Below, piece by piece: positions 51,859-61,544 of a DNA stretch of 64,000 nucleotides; position 1 is the first letter of the stretch, and each line of letters begins with the position of its first letter. Both the position numbers and the translations under genes were made by a program. The stretch spans positions 457,065-521,064 of the forward strand of contig DBMJ01000016.1 in the NCBI GenBank assembly GCA_002298125.1. The letters are read 5' to 3'. The notes under the pieces are model-generated. The model was not told where the DNA came from. It worked only from the letters and a program-made list of their open reading frames with translations, and searched no databases. This DNA comes from Clostridium sp. UBA701. GTDB taxonomy: Bacteria > Bacillota > Clostridia > Clostridiales > Clostridiaceae.

Positions 51859-52899
51859 TAATGCTAAGGAGTTTAAAAAAATAAATAGCACTGCATAGAA
51901 GGCAAGTATGAAAATATCAAAAGAGACCTTAGAGAAGGTAAAGCCTCTTATAGCTACGTCTCTAAGAGCATCTGCTCCATAAGTTAGAGGAAATATTTTT
52001 GATAGAACTTTTACCCACTGAGGTGCTTCTCTCAAAGAGAATAGGCCGCTAAACAATATCTGTGGCACTATAACTACCGGAATAAACTGAAACAGCTGAA
52101 ATTCGTTTTTTGCAAAGGCAGAAAGCAGAGTACCTAGAGATAGGGAACCTGCTGCCAATAATAGGTTTATGAGTAAAACTAAAATAAAACTGCCTTTTAA
52201 GGTAATATGCAGCCCATAAATCATAAACAGCTGTATGACAAGGGTTTGAATCATTACAAAAACACCAAAGCCAAGGAAATAGCCTATAACAATCTGTATT
52301 CTCTTTAGTGGGGAAGCCATTAATCTTTCAAGCGTGCCGCTTATTCTTTCTCTAAGGAAAGACACCCCTGCCAAAAGAAACACAAAGAAAAATATGAAAA
52401 AGCCCATCATAAGTGGTGCCATACTGTCAAATACAGTCATATCCTCTGAACCATTTATATAGATAAACTGACTTTCCAGCATTTTAATTCCTGCTTGGGA
52501 AAGCTTTGGATTTGAGGATAAGTAGGTCTTAGTATATTCACTAAGGGCTCCTGAGACTGTTTTTTTCACAGAAGCAGAAATGGAGGTTTCTGAACCTTCA
52601 ACGGTTATTTTGAGCTTATTGTCACTGAAGGATAATAAGCCATCAAACTCTTTATTTTTCAATCTATTTAAGGCAGCTTGCTCATCAGTAATTTCTGTTA
52701 CATTGGCATCAACCTTTAAAATGTCTAAAAGAGGAGCAGGTAAATCAACGGCTTCAAGAGTTGGCTTTCCTGCTGGGGAATTAAGTATAGCACTTAATAA
52801 ATATAGAACAAAGACCGGTGCTACAAATAGTAATGCCAATGAACGCTTATCTCCAATTATTTGTTTTATGATTCTCTTTGCTACTGTGGCAGAACGCAT
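51841..52899 (-). CDS. ABC-2 type exporter membrane protein
   Basis: 352 aa. One N-terminal membrane helix is followed by a large extracytoplasmic domain (about residues 45-165), then five membrane helices with the SFLRERISGTLERLMASP coupling segment, as in YhgE/DrrB-like ABC-2 permeases. GGGAGG lies before the ATG, which follows the ATPase stop by 2 nt. It probably exports a drug, lipid or peptide. Confidence 0.87.
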   Translation of the reverse strand: MRSATVAKRIIKQIIGDKRSLALLFVAPVFVLYLLSAILNSPAGKPTLEAVDLPAPLLDILKVDANVTEITDEQAALNRLKNKEFDGLLSFSDNKLKITVEGSETSISASVKKTVSGALSEYTKTYLSSNPKLSQAGIKMLESQFIYINGSEDMTVFDSMAPLMMGFFIFFFVFLLAGVSFLRERISGTLERLMASPLKRIQIVIGYFLGFGVFVMIQTLVIQLFMIYGLHITLKGSFILVLLINLLLAAGSLSLGTLLSAFAKNEFQLFQFIPVVIVPQILFSGLFSLREAPQWVKVLSKIFPLTYGADALRDVAIRGFTFSKVSFDIFILAFYAVLFIFLNSLALKKAAT

Positions 52900-52901
52900 G
52901 C

Positions 52902-53636
52902 TTACACACCCTCCCTAAAACCGCTATAGTATAAAAAGGCCTCTTCAATATTGCTGCTATTAGAGGAGTTTATCAGCTCCTCCGGACTCCCCTCAGCAAT
53001 AATTTCCCCTTCACGAATCAGTGATAGTCTGTCACAGCGGTAAGCCTCATCCATAACATGAGTGGTTATAATTATGGTACCGCCTTGTTCTTTTATTTTT
53101 ATAAACTCATGCCAAAAGCTATTCCTAAGAACGGGATCAATTCCTACTGTTGGCTCATCCAAAATCAAAATTTGGGGGCTGTGAATCAGTGCTATTGCAA
53201 GAGAAAGTCTTCTCTTCATTCCTCCAGAATATTTCTTTACAGCCTTGTTGGCATCCTTTTCCAGATCCATTAGGGACAATAGCTCTAAGGCTCTATTCTT
53301 TGCAGGTTTGCCCCGAAGCTTATAAAGCTCAGCAAAAAAGAGCAGATTATCCATAGCAGATAAATCTTCATATAGGGCATCACTTTGTGCCATATATCCC
53401 AATTCAGTAATTACCTTAAGAGAAGGCATATTATGGCCAAGCACCTCAACATAACCCTTATGTGCTCTTTTCATACCAATTATGGTTTTAATGAGAGTTG
53501 TTTTACCAGAACCTGATGGTCCAAGTAATCCAAGTATTTCACCTTTCTTGATATTGAGATTTATATTTTTCAGTATAGTGGATTTATCATATTTAACTTC
53601 AAGATTAGAAATTTTGATTACCTTTTCCAAGGACAT
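52902..53636 (-). CDS. ABC-2 exporter ATP-binding protein
   Basis: About 244 aa with Walker A GPSGSGKTT, signature YSGGMKRRLSLAIAL, Walker B ILILDEPTVGID and H-loop ITTHVMDEA. AAGGAGGG is well placed for the ATG at 53636; the in-frame ATG 21 nt upstream has none. It is the first gene of a two-gene minus-strand operon with the permease at 51841-52899. Confidence 0.9.
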   Translation of the reverse strand: MSLEKVIKISNLEVKYDKSTILKNINLNIKKGEILGLLGPSGSGKTTLIKTIIGMKRAHKGYVEVLGHNMPSLKVITELGYMAQSDALYEDLSAMDNLLFFAELYKLRGKPAKNRALELLSLMDLEKDANKAVKKYSGGMKRRLSLAIALIHSPQILILDEPTVGIDPVLRNSFWHEFIKIKEQGGTIIITTHVMDEAYRCDRLSLIREGEIIAEGSPEELINSSNSSNIEEAFLYYSGFREGV

Positions 53637-53884
53637 TATATCCCTCCTTAGGGCCATTTATATATATAACTTTACATCTGAAAAATACGTAAGTAAATAT
53701 AATAATAAAATATAATAGGGCATATTTGCATTGTGCTAATAGCCCAGGTGAAGCCTTTATAACGCGATTGTAATATAATCACGATTATGATAAAATTATG
53801 TGGGTTATATCTAGTAAAAGACAATATACAGATACAATGCAAAGGGATATAATCTGTATGGCAGCCATTTAAGGGGGACTACAA

Positions 53885-54760
53885 ATGAAAAAGAATGAAG
53901 GCGTGTTTTACTCTATAGCATCTTCTGCAGGTTTTGGGTTAATGCCTATTTTTGCAAAGTTAGCATTAAATTATGGAGGGAACTCTATTACAATTCTTAT
54001 GTTGAGATTTATGTTTGCCTGGCTTTTAATCCTTCCCATATTGATATATAAAAAAAAGAGCCTTGCATTAAGCAAGAAGCAATTGTTAGCTGTTGGATTA
54101 ATAGGAGGTGTTGCTTATTCCTCCACAACCTTAATTTTATTTTTGGCCTATAACTATATGTCAGTGGGCCTTGCTACCACAATTCATTTTATATATCCAA
54201 TTTCAGTCACTTTGATAGCCATAATATTCTTTAAGGAAAGGATATATAAGGAAAAGGTATTAGCCATCATAATATCCACCATAGGAATTATATTGTTAAT
54301 TTATAATGGAGATATAAAGCTGAGTTTTTTGGGAGTGTTTTATTCAGCCTTTTCAGGGGTTCTGTATTCTATATATATTTCTAGCATAGAGCATAGTGAA
54401 GCCAAAAATGTAGACAGCTTCGTTTTAACCTTTTACATTTCTTTGATTTCCTCTTTTATCTTGCTCTTTAGCGGCCTAGCCACAAACAGTATCAGCCTTA
54501 ATATCGATTTTAGATGTTATGCTGCAGCATTTTTAATTGCATTAATATCTACTGTATTTGCCATTACCTTTTTCCAAAAAGCTATTGCTTATATTGGCTC
54601 CTCCAATGCTTCCATATTAAGCACCTTTGAACCTTTGGTAAGCTTAATCTTTGGGGTGATAGTCTTTAGGGAGGTCTTGTCCTTTAAAATTATATTAGGT
54701 TGTATATTGATATTATCATCAATAATTATACTTACCAAAGCATATGTAAGGCAGGCTTAG
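53885..54760 (+). CDS. EamA-family (DMT) transporter
   Basis: 291 aa with ten predicted membrane helices in two EamA repeats (each about 140 aa), as in small-metabolite or drug exporters. GGGGGAC precedes the ATG. TTGTAA, 17 bp and TAAAAT at 53768-53796 are a plausible promoter. It converges with the TetR gene, whose end is 4 bp away, so the two may share a terminator region. Confidence 0.87.
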   Translation: MKKNEGVFYSIASSAGFGLMPIFAKLALNYGGNSITILMLRFMFAWLLILPILIYKKKSLALSKKQLLAVGLIGGVAYSSTTLILFLAYNYMSVGLATTIHFIYPISVTLIAIIFFKERIYKEKVLAIIISTIGIILLIYNGDIKLSFLGVFYSAFSGVLYSIYISSIEHSEAKNVDSFVLTFYISLISSFILLFSGLATNSISLNIDFRCYAAAFLIALISTVFAITFFQKAIAYIGSSNASILSTFEPLVSLIFGVIVFREVLSFKIILGCILILSSIIILTKAYVRQA

Positions 54761-54763
54761 AAG

Positions 54764-55429
54764 TTAGTTATAATTATCAGTGTAAGACCGAATTGCCTGT
54801 TTGATATATTTTATGGTTTTTTCTACAGCTTCATTAACCTTGTAGGGCTTTGCTTTTTTTAACATGCCTGAAAACATACCAAGGTATATAAGCACGCACA
54901 TCTCACTAACCATATGAGCAGCTTCTTCATCAATTAAGCCTTCAGCCACAGCAGGCTTAATATAGGCATAATCTCGAAGATTAAAGTCGTCTTCTAAGAG
55001 CATAGGGAAGATATTTCTTGATTCTTTACTTAATTCATCAGGGAATATAGAATAATAGGTTCTAATAGATACATTTAACTTTTCATTAGAAAACTCACTA
55101 AAGAAAATATAATTATATATTTCTGGCCGACTAAAGGAATGTAAACAAAAGCATCTCCATACATCAACATATCTTTCAAGAGAATCTCTAGAATGCTTTG
55201 TGTAGCTATGTAAGCTTTCGGCATATTCATTTAAGTACTTCATAGAAGCAAAAAATATCAGGTGGTTTAGGTTCTCAAAATAATTGTATAGGGTAGCACT
55301 ATTATAGCCTGCCATACTTGCCACTCTTCTTATGGTAACTGCATCAATGCCCTCTTCTTCAATTAATTTTTTTGCTGCTTCAATGAAATAACTCATCATA
55401 CGTTTCTTTTGAATTTCTTTATTATCCAC
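54764..55429 (-). CDS. TetR-family transcriptional regulator
   Basis: 221 aa, starting GTG behind GGAGAGG. The N-terminal helix-turn-helix is visible (GIDAVTIRRVASMAGYNSATLYNYF); the rest is a helical ligand-binding domain of unknown effector. It may act on the EamA or DUF2935 genes, but no operator was found. Confidence 0.83.
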   Translation of the reverse strand: MDNKEIQKKRMMSYFIEAAKKLIEEEGIDAVTIRRVASMAGYNSATLYNYFENLNHLIFFASMKYLNEYAESLHSYTKHSRDSLERYVDVWRCFCLHSFSRPEIYNYIFFSEFSNEKLNVSIRTYYSIFPDELSKESRNIFPMLLEDDFNLRDYAYIKPAVAEGLIDEEAAHMVSEMCVLIYLGMFSGMLKKAKPYKVNEAVEKTIKYIKQAIRSYTDNYN

Positions 55430-55559
55430 AGAACCTCTCCATTCCTATTGATAAAATACTGTTACTCCGTATTATAGCATAAAATTACATGAATTTTGCA
55501 TAAATGCCTATGAAATAAATATACCTTGCTTAGGAATACTCCCCCGCAAGGTATAAATG

Positions 55560-56486
55560 CTATTCTAAAGTTTTATAATGTTTTAATAGTCTTATAAAAT
55601 GATTTGCCTCTCTTAAAACGTGATCTGCAAGGAGAGGGAGAATAATAGATTTAACCTTGCAGCTTAGGATACCTTCAGCCCCTTGCTTCTTAAAATCTTT
55701 AATAGACATAGTTGCTTTAAGTGATTCTTCTGTAACCTCTGGCAGCATTTTTTCATTTTCATAGAGTGCCTTTGCCTCCTGCTCAAGCTTGTGAAATTCC
55801 TTTGCATAGTTGTCTGCTAAAGCAAAGAGCTTAGCTTCACTTGGGTCTAATAGTCCTCTTATAAATTCAGCATGTTCCCCCATTATATCATTCCAGAATA
55901 TTTCCTGAGAAATAAATTCGTCCATAGGATTTACATTCTGACGATTTTGAAGCCGTATAAGCATTTCATTAAAAAGACAGGCCTCTCTTAAAATATGCTC
56001 CAGCATCATGGGATAAATAGTGGTAGCCATTTTGCAGGCATTTACACTTTGAAGCACGGTGGCTTTAAAACATATTATTTCACCTGCTGCATTGGAAGCC
56101 TTGGAATTTAATACCTCTACTTGCCTTATAAGAGCTTCAGGTATATTTGAGTAAGCTTCAGCAGTTAAACGTAATTCGTACTCTGTAATACTGCTATCTA
56201 TCTCTATGCCTGTAAGCTTTTCAGTGTCTCTTTCAGCTTTAAAAGTAAGCTCTGTAACAAATTCTCCAGAATTTAATGCTTCAGTACTTAATATCCCCCT
56301 GCATAGAATGGAGGTCTCTTTAAGCAGCTCTGTAAAGGTGTTTTTTAACTTTTCTGCTTGAAATGCAAAATTTTTGTTGGGCTTCATAAAGGAGCCCTCC
56401 ATAAAAATTGCATGCTCTTTAAGTATTCTTAAGAAAAATAGATTGAGTTCAAGAGATTGTCTAACAAAATCATTATCAGATAACAA
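55560..56486 (-). CDS. DUF2935-family protein
   Basis: 308 aa made of two similar helical halves (EHAIFMEGS near residue 24 and GEHAEFIRGLLDPSE near residue 205), with conserved His/Glu pairs that could bind metal, as in ferritin-like bundles. TTG start behind GGGGAGATA. Function unknown; the family is common in clostridia and bacilli. Confidence 0.83.
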   Translation of the reverse strand: MLSDNDFVRQSLELNLFFLRILKEHAIFMEGSFMKPNKNFAFQAEKLKNTFTELLKETSILCRGILSTEALNSGEFVTELTFKAERDTEKLTGIEIDSSITEYELRLTAEAYSNIPEALIRQVEVLNSKASNAAGEIICFKATVLQSVNACKMATTIYPMMLEHILREACLFNEMLIRLQNRQNVNPMDEFISQEIFWNDIMGEHAEFIRGLLDPSEAKLFALADNYAKEFHKLEQEAKALYENEKMLPEVTEESLKATMSIKDFKKQGAEGILSCKVKSIILPLLADHVLREANHFIRLLKHYKTLE

Positions 56487-56653
56487 AATATCTCCCCTTC
56501 AAAAATATATCCATATTATTATATTCTTATAGGTATATATTTGTTACTAATGTAGGAATTATCCATTGTATAGCGAACTTATAGATATAAAAATCGTATT
56601 ACGTTATGATAATTATATGATTAAAAAGGTATTTACATGTGGGAGGAGATATT

Positions 56654-57262
56654 ATGGTAAAGCTAGACACCAATAGATTAACAATAAGAGATCATATAGA
56701 AGAGGATATTGCATCAATGCATGTACTCCTTTCAGATGAAAAGGCAATGCATTATTTGCAGGATATAAAGACTAACAACATGGATGAATCAAAACAAAAT
56801 CTCTATGAAGCAATTAAAGAAGCACAGCTAGAAAATAGGACAAAATATTTTTTTGCAATAATAGAGAAAGAAACTAATGAATATGTTGGTGAAATAGGTT
56901 TTACAGTAATAATCAACAGCCTAGAGGGAAAAGTTGTAAATTTAGGCTACTTTATTCTACCAAGGTATTGGGGAAAAGGAATAGTAACTGAAGCAGCTGA
57001 AGCAGTAATTGAATATGCCTTCTGTGAAACAAACACCATTAAGATTGAAACAGGATGTATAAAAGAGAATATAGGTTCAGAGAGAGTAATGCAGAAGGTG
57101 GGGATGGTAAAGGAGGCAGAGCTGAAAAAGCATGTACTACTATACTCATGTTTGCAGGACAGAGTAGAATATGGCCTATTAAAAGAGGAATGGAAACAAA
57201 AATTAAATCTCTTCATAAAGAGAGATTATCAAAGCTTCAATAAAGAGGCGTATTTAGATTGA
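56654..57262 (+). CDS. GNAT-family N-acetyltransferase (RimJ/RimL-like)
   Basis: About 202 aa. LDTNRLTIRDH at the start and GYFILPRYWGKGIVTEAAEAVIEYAF (split: GYFILPRYWGKG, then IVTEAAEAVIEYAF) match Acetyltransf_3 proteins that acetylate protein N-termini or small molecules. GGGAGGAG precedes the ATG at 56654; the GTG at 56639 lies upstream of that ribosome site. Confidence 0.85.
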   Translation: MVKLDTNRLTIRDHIEEDIASMHVLLSDEKAMHYLQDIKTNNMDESKQNLYEAIKEAQLENRTKYFFAIIEKETNEYVGEIGFTVIINSLEGKVVNLGYFILPRYWGKGIVTEAAEAVIEYAFCETNTIKIETGCIKENIGSERVMQKVGMVKEAELKKHVLLYSCLQDRVEYGLLKEEWKQKLNLFIKRDYQSFNKEAYLD

Positions 57263-57383
57263 TTTACAACAGGCTATACATGAAAATGAAGACATAGTTA
57301 AACAAGAGGATAAAAACCCTTGGGTTGATAGAGAAATCTATGTTCTAAAAAAACTTCAACAATGTCAACAAGGAGGAAGATAA
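57261..57383 (+). pseudogene. Orphan coding remnant of unknown family
   Basis: A 40-codon open stretch with no usable start codon and coding-like content (it includes NPWVDREIYVLKKLQQC) runs up to TAA at 57381, overlapping the end of the acetyltransferase and the ribosome site of the next gene. It looks like the surviving 3' end of a gene; the family was not recognised. Confidence 0.4.
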
Positions 57384-57385
57384 AT

Positions 57386-58000
57386 ATGAACTTTGATAAT
57401 GAAGCTCTAACCTGGGATGATGAAAAAAGAGTAAGCAGGGCAAAGGTAATTTCACAGGAAATAGTGAAGGCAATTGAAATAAAAAAATCCTATTCTGCAC
57501 TGGAATTTGGCTGCGGCACAGGGTTAATTAGCTTTAATATACATGATAGATTTCATAGTGTCACCCTTGTTGATAACTCAAGGGGTATGATAAGCATTTT
57601 AAATTCGAAAATCGAAGATAATAAAATACAAAACATGGAGGCCTACTGTACAGACATAAACAATGAAGGTATATTGACAGGAACCTATGATGTAATCTAC
57701 ACTTCTATGGCCTTGCACCATATACAAGATACAGAAAAAACGCTAAAAAGCTTATTTGAGCTGTTAAATAAAGATGGATTTTTGTGCATAGTGGATTTAG
57801 ATGAGGAAGATGGAAGCTTTCACGGAGTAGAGAAGGATTTTACAGGACATAATGGTTTTAATCAATTGGACCTTACAAATTTATTGTATAAGGTTGGGTT
57901 TGAGGAGATTGAATCAAAGATTATATACAGAGATAAAAAGACCGTAGGCAATGAGCTAGTGGACTATTCATTATTTTTAATGAAGGGAAGAAAACGATAA
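57386..58000 (+). CDS. Class I SAM-dependent methyltransferase
   Basis: About 204 aa. The SAM-binding motif is ALEFGCGTGLISFNI (near residue 38), with VTLVDNSRGMI as motif II and YDVIYTSMALHHI as the later motif, as in UbiE/small-molecule methyltransferases. AGGAGGAAG precedes the ATG at 57386; a start 24 nt upstream is rejected. Substrate unknown. Confidence 0.85.
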   Translation: MNFDNEALTWDDEKRVSRAKVISQEIVKAIEIKKSYSALEFGCGTGLISFNIHDRFHSVTLVDNSRGMISILNSKIEDNKIQNMEAYCTDINNEGILTGTYDVIYTSMALHHIQDTEKTLKSLFELLNKDGFLCIVDLDEEDGSFHGVEKDFTGHNGFNQLDLTNLLYKVGFEEIESKIIYRDKKTVGNELVDYSLFLMKGRKR

Positions 58001-58065
58001 TTACTTTTATTACAGAGCAATAATAAGCAAAGAGAGTATAAGAGAGCAGCGAAGGGGGCACATAT

Positions 58066-59433
58066 ATGGCTATTGGTGAAGTAATTAGCTATGACCTTAG
58101 ATCAGAAGTGTATACTGAAAAGGGATATCTTGAGGCAAATGTAAAATTAAATATAAAAAACAGTTGCATAGAGAGTATATATGAAATTTCTTTACTTCTA
58201 AATCCTGCACTAACAGTAAAAGGTGTTTATAACAGCATAGAACAAAAATTAGAATTTTATCAAACTATAGTTTCTTTAAAGGGCATGGAAGACGTTAAGG
58301 TAAATCATATAATTGTAAAGCTAAATGAGCCAATTTTACCTCAAATGATAGGATGTATTGAAATAGAATACTGTGGGGGAATATGCGGATATTCTAATGC
58401 AATGCAATATATAAAAGATAGTATAAGTGATAAATTTTCAATTATTAGACCGGATTCAATTGCTTATCCAGTTATTGCATATCCTAGCTGGGAAAGCATA
58501 ATGAAATCATACAATTCAAAATTCAGTTATAAATTAAAAATTACGGTACCAAAGGAATATATAGTTGCTGCAGGTGGTATTTTATATGAAATTAAAGATA
58601 TTGGAGAAAAGCATTCTTTTTATTATGAGAGTTTTAAGCCTACTTGGCGATTTGACATAGCAATTGCAAAATATAATATTTTGAAGGATGATATTAACAA
58701 GATATGTATTTATGTATTGCCTGAGGATGAAAGGGATGCCACTTACATACTTGAGGAGATACATAAAAGTTTAAAGTTTTACTCTGATTATTTCTGTGAA
58801 TTAATTGATTTTAGAGGACTTACAGTTATAGAAGTGCCAGCTGGCTTTGGTTCACAGTCTAGTGACTTTTATATAGTTCAGGCAGCAGAAGCATTTAATA
58901 ATAAAGAGAATATTGCAAATTTATATCATGAAATAGGACATGCTTGGAATGTAGAAGTAAAAAAAGAAGTCCAAAGATGCAGGTGGTTTGACGAGGCATT
59001 TGCATGCTATTTTGAAGCCTTAGCCGTTAGAAATCTCCAGAATGAAAAAAAGTTTTTGGAAAAGATGGTTTCCTATAGAAGTGCCTTTATTGAAAGTACC
59101 CTAGAGGATAAAATAAATTTTAACACGCCTATAGCAGACTATGGTAAATATGAAATAGGTCATAATTCTTATACAAAGGGACCCTGGGTTCTATACATCT
59201 TACATGAAATGATTGGAGAGGAATTATTTAGAATTTCTATAAAAAGGTTTGTTGAGAAATTCAGAAATAAGCCTGCAGACTTTATGGATTTAAAAGAAAG
59301 CATAGAAAAAAGTACAGGTAAGGATTTAAGTAAATTCTTTCAAGAATGGATTTATGGAGTAGAATCCTCAAAATATTTGATAGATAACCTTACCGCTTTA
59401 CAAATCATAAGAAAATATACAGTTGATAAATAG
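58066..59433 (+). CDS. M1-like zinc aminopeptidase
   Basis: 455 aa. HEIGH (residues 288-292) followed 18 residues later by the Glu of WFDEAFACYFE gives the HEXXH-x18-E gluzincin zinc site. An N-terminal beta domain (about 200 residues) and a C-terminal helical domain surround it. The GAMEN exopeptidase motif of classical M1 enzymes is not evident, so specificity is uncertain. AAGGGGG precedes the ATG. Confidence 0.85.
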   Translation: MAIGEVISYDLRSEVYTEKGYLEANVKLNIKNSCIESIYEISLLLNPALTVKGVYNSIEQKLEFYQTIVSLKGMEDVKVNHIIVKLNEPILPQMIGCIEIEYCGGICGYSNAMQYIKDSISDKFSIIRPDSIAYPVIAYPSWESIMKSYNSKFSYKLKITVPKEYIVAAGGILYEIKDIGEKHSFYYESFKPTWRFDIAIAKYNILKDDINKICIYVLPEDERDATYILEEIHKSLKFYSDYFCELIDFRGLTVIEVPAGFGSQSSDFYIVQAAEAFNNKENIANLYHEIGHAWNVEVKKEVQRCRWFDEAFACYFEALAVRNLQNEKKFLEKMVSYRSAFIESTLEDKINFNTPIADYGKYEIGHNSYTKGPWVLYILHEMIGEELFRISIKRFVEKFRNKPADFMDLKESIEKSTGKDLSKFFQEWIYGVESSKYLIDNLTALQIIRKYTVDK

Positions 59434-59444
59434 AGGTGATTTAA

Positions 59445-60122
59445 ATGGCAACATGGATTGCGCATCTGAGAATAGCAGAAAACCTATTGAAGAAAGGCTA
59501 TGACTTAATACCTGTCCCTTTTGTAGTGGGAAATATAGGGCCAGATTCTGGAGTACCTAATGAGGATTGGAGTAATTTCTCTCCTCCGAAGAAAATTACA
59601 CACTGGGAAGGAGAGGATAAAAGCATTAATTCCCAAGAATTTCTAAGTAAGTATGTAAATAATATAGAAGTGAAGGAGAGACCCAAGGAATACTCCTTTA
59701 AAATAGGGTACTATGTGCATCTATTAACGGATATGGAATGGTCAAAATTTTACCAGGGAAAAAAGAAGGAAGCTATCTATAAGGAGGGTCTAGATAAAGA
59801 TAAAAATTTCATTTGGACTATAAAGAAGGATTGGTATGGGCTTGACTATTTATATCTTGCAAAGCATCCAGAATGTATATTCAACACTTTATTTAAACAT
59901 ATAGACCAGGTACCGGATTATCTTGACTATTTTCCAAAGGGTGCATTTACAAGACAGGTAAAGTATATAACGGAGTTTTATCTTGGTGAGAATAATGAAA
60001 CAAAAGAAAATTTTATCTATTTAACTGAAGAAGAAATGGACAACTTTATCGAAGAGGCAACAGAAGCTATAGAAGCTATGCTTAATGAAGTCATCAAAAG
60101 GAGGTCTATATGGAAAAATTAG
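59445..60122 (+). CDS. Zinc-dependent phospholipase C-like protein
   Basis: 225 aa without a signal peptide. The N-terminus (TWIAHLRIAENLL) and the metal-binding residues in PFVVGNIGPDSG, THWEG and HLLTDMEW fit the zinc-dependent phospholipase C/S1-P1 nuclease-like domain. GAGGTGA precedes the ATG. It overlaps the next gene by 13 bp. Activity not proven. Confidence 0.82.
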   Translation: MATWIAHLRIAENLLKKGYDLIPVPFVVGNIGPDSGVPNEDWSNFSPPKKITHWEGEDKSINSQEFLSKYVNNIEVKERPKEYSFKIGYYVHLLTDMEWSKFYQGKKKEAIYKEGLDKDKNFIWTIKKDWYGLDYLYLAKHPECIFNTLFKHIDQVPDYLDYFPKGAFTRQVKYITEFYLGENNETKENFIYLTEEEMDNFIEEATEAIEAMLNEVIKRRSIWKN

Positions 60123-60844
60123 GTGTGAGAATTATTTATCTCTATAATAGTGGTTTTCTTATGGAAACATCAACGCACCTTCTCGTTTTTGACTTTTATA
60201 AGGATGTGGAAGGAACAAGAGATAGTGCCATTTCAATGGAGGGAATACTTGAGGAGGCTTCAAAAGCAGGAAAAGAGGTTGCGGTATTTGTATCCCACAG
60301 CCATGGGGATCATTACAATCCAGCTATTTTTCAGTGGGCAAATATGGGCTTAAATATAAAGTACTTTTTAAGTAATGATGTGAGTGCAGCGAAAAGGAAG
60401 GGTGAGATTTATACACTAGCAACCTATGAAGATATGAAGTTTGAAGATATGTATATAAAAGCCTATGGTTCAACAGACCAAGGGATTTCATTTTTAATAA
60501 AGGTTGATGGTGTGACGGTTTTTCACGCAGGAGATCTTAATTGGTGGGATTGGTGGGATGAAACGAGAGAAGAAAATGAAAAGGCAGCCAGATGGTTTAA
60601 AGAAGAGCTTGAGAAGCTAGAGGGTGAAGCTATAGACATAGCCTTTTTCCCTGTTGATTCTAGGCTAAAGGATAAGTTCTATCTTGGAGGAGATTATTTT
60701 ATTAATAAGCTAGAACCTAAGGTTTTTGTTCCTATGCACTTTAGGGAGGATTATAAAATTACAAATGAATTTGCAAAGCGTGAAAAATATCCTTCCACTA
60801 AAGTAATTGAAATAACACATAGAGGTGAAGAGATACTGCTATAA
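60110..60844 (+). CDS. Metallo-beta-lactamase-fold hydrolase
   Basis: 244 aa. The metal-binding motif is SHSHGDHY (near residue 63), followed by FHAGDLNWWDWW and MHFRED, which give the remaining ligands. It resembles the UlaG-like lactonase/phosphodiesterase branch. AAAGGAGG precedes the ATG. It is translationally coupled to the phospholipase C-like gene. Confidence 0.88.
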   Translation: MEKLGVRIIYLYNSGFLMETSTHLLVFDFYKDVEGTRDSAISMEGILEEASKAGKEVAVFVSHSHGDHYNPAIFQWANMGLNIKYFLSNDVSAAKRKGEIYTLATYEDMKFEDMYIKAYGSTDQGISFLIKVDGVTVFHAGDLNWWDWWDETREENEKAARWFKEELEKLEGEAIDIAFFPVDSRLKDKFYLGGDYFINKLEPKVFVPMHFREDYKITNEFAKREKYPSTKVIEITHRGEEILL

Positions 60845-60885
60845 ACATAGCTTTGAGTAATTACTCAAAGCTATGTATAAAACTT
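60845..60885. terminator. Bidirectional terminator between MBL-fold and VOC genes
   Basis: A perfect 32-bp palindrome: ACATAGCTTTGAGTAA followed by its exact complement, with a T run after it. It ends two convergent genes. Confidence 0.85.
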
Positions 60886-60887
60886 TT

Positions 60888-61256
60888 TTACTGGATTGGA
60901 AGTATTTCAATCCAGTAACCATCAGGATCATTAATAAAATATAGACCCATTGCATTATTTTCATAGCAAATGCAGCCCATTTTCTTGTGGTGTTCATAGG
61001 CTGCAGCATAATCGTCAACTCTAACAGCAAGGTGCATCTCGTTATCACCAAGGTTATAAGCTTCCTTTCTGTCACGAAGCCAGGTGAGCTCTAGAGTATG
61101 CTTTGTAGTTTTATCGCCAAGAAAGGAAAGAATGAAGCTTCCATCACTGGCATTTTTTCTTCTTACCTCTTCAAAACCTAGGGCTTCCTTATAAAATGCA
61201 AGACTTTTTTCCAAATTTAAAACATTAATACAGTTGTGATCAAACCTAAAATTCAT
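60888..61256 (-). CDS. VOC-family (glyoxalase-like) protein
   Basis: About 122 aa in two beta-alpha-beta-beta-beta modules. The ligands of glyoxalase I are kept: His of FDHNCINV, Glu of TLELTW, His of EMHLAVRV and Glu of WIEILPIQ. It may be a lactoylglutathione lyase-like or fosfomycin-related enzyme; family-level only. GGGAGG suits the ATG at 61256, with a closer ATG 6 nt upstream as alternative. Confidence 0.85.
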   Translation of the reverse strand: MNFRFDHNCINVLNLEKSLAFYKEALGFEEVRRKNASDGSFILSFLGDKTTKHTLELTWLRDRKEAYNLGDNEMHLAVRVDDYAAAYEHHKKMGCICYENNAMGLYFINDPDGYWIEILPIQ

Positions 61257-61273
61257 ATACATACCTCCCTTAT

Positions 61274-61477
61274 AATCCTGTTTATCCGATGTCTACCGCA
61301 ACAGCGATACGACCCTGGATAACGGCTTCTAATCTTCAGACGGAGTTTACTACTCCACCTGAAAATAAGAATCCTGTTTATCCGATGTCTACTGCAACAG
61401 CGGTACGACCCTGGATAACGGCTTCTAATCTTCAGACGGAGCTTACCGCTCCATCTGAAAATAAGAATCCTGTTTAT
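61274..61477 (-). repeat. Two tandem 96-bp units of the hairpin-rich repeat family (copies E and F, inverted)
   Basis: Units begin at 61274 and 61370 (AATCCTGTTTATCCG...), with a short third start at 61466. Reverse-complemented they read CTTATTTTCAGGTGGAGTAG, CTGAAGATTAG, TTATCCAG, CGTA and CGGATA, the same block order as copies B-D but without the middle part. The open frame across them (61289-61525) is a by-product of the repeat. Confidence 0.7.
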
Positions 61478-61544
61478 ATTATAAGGTATATAAAGATGAA
61501 AGCAAATTATTATCCATTTAAATAGTTTTGAAGGAGGAACCGCA

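Noticed and set aside
61289..61525. Open frame with an internally repeated peptide
   Set aside because: It is translated from two tandem copies of the dispersed non-coding repeat and has no ribosome site.
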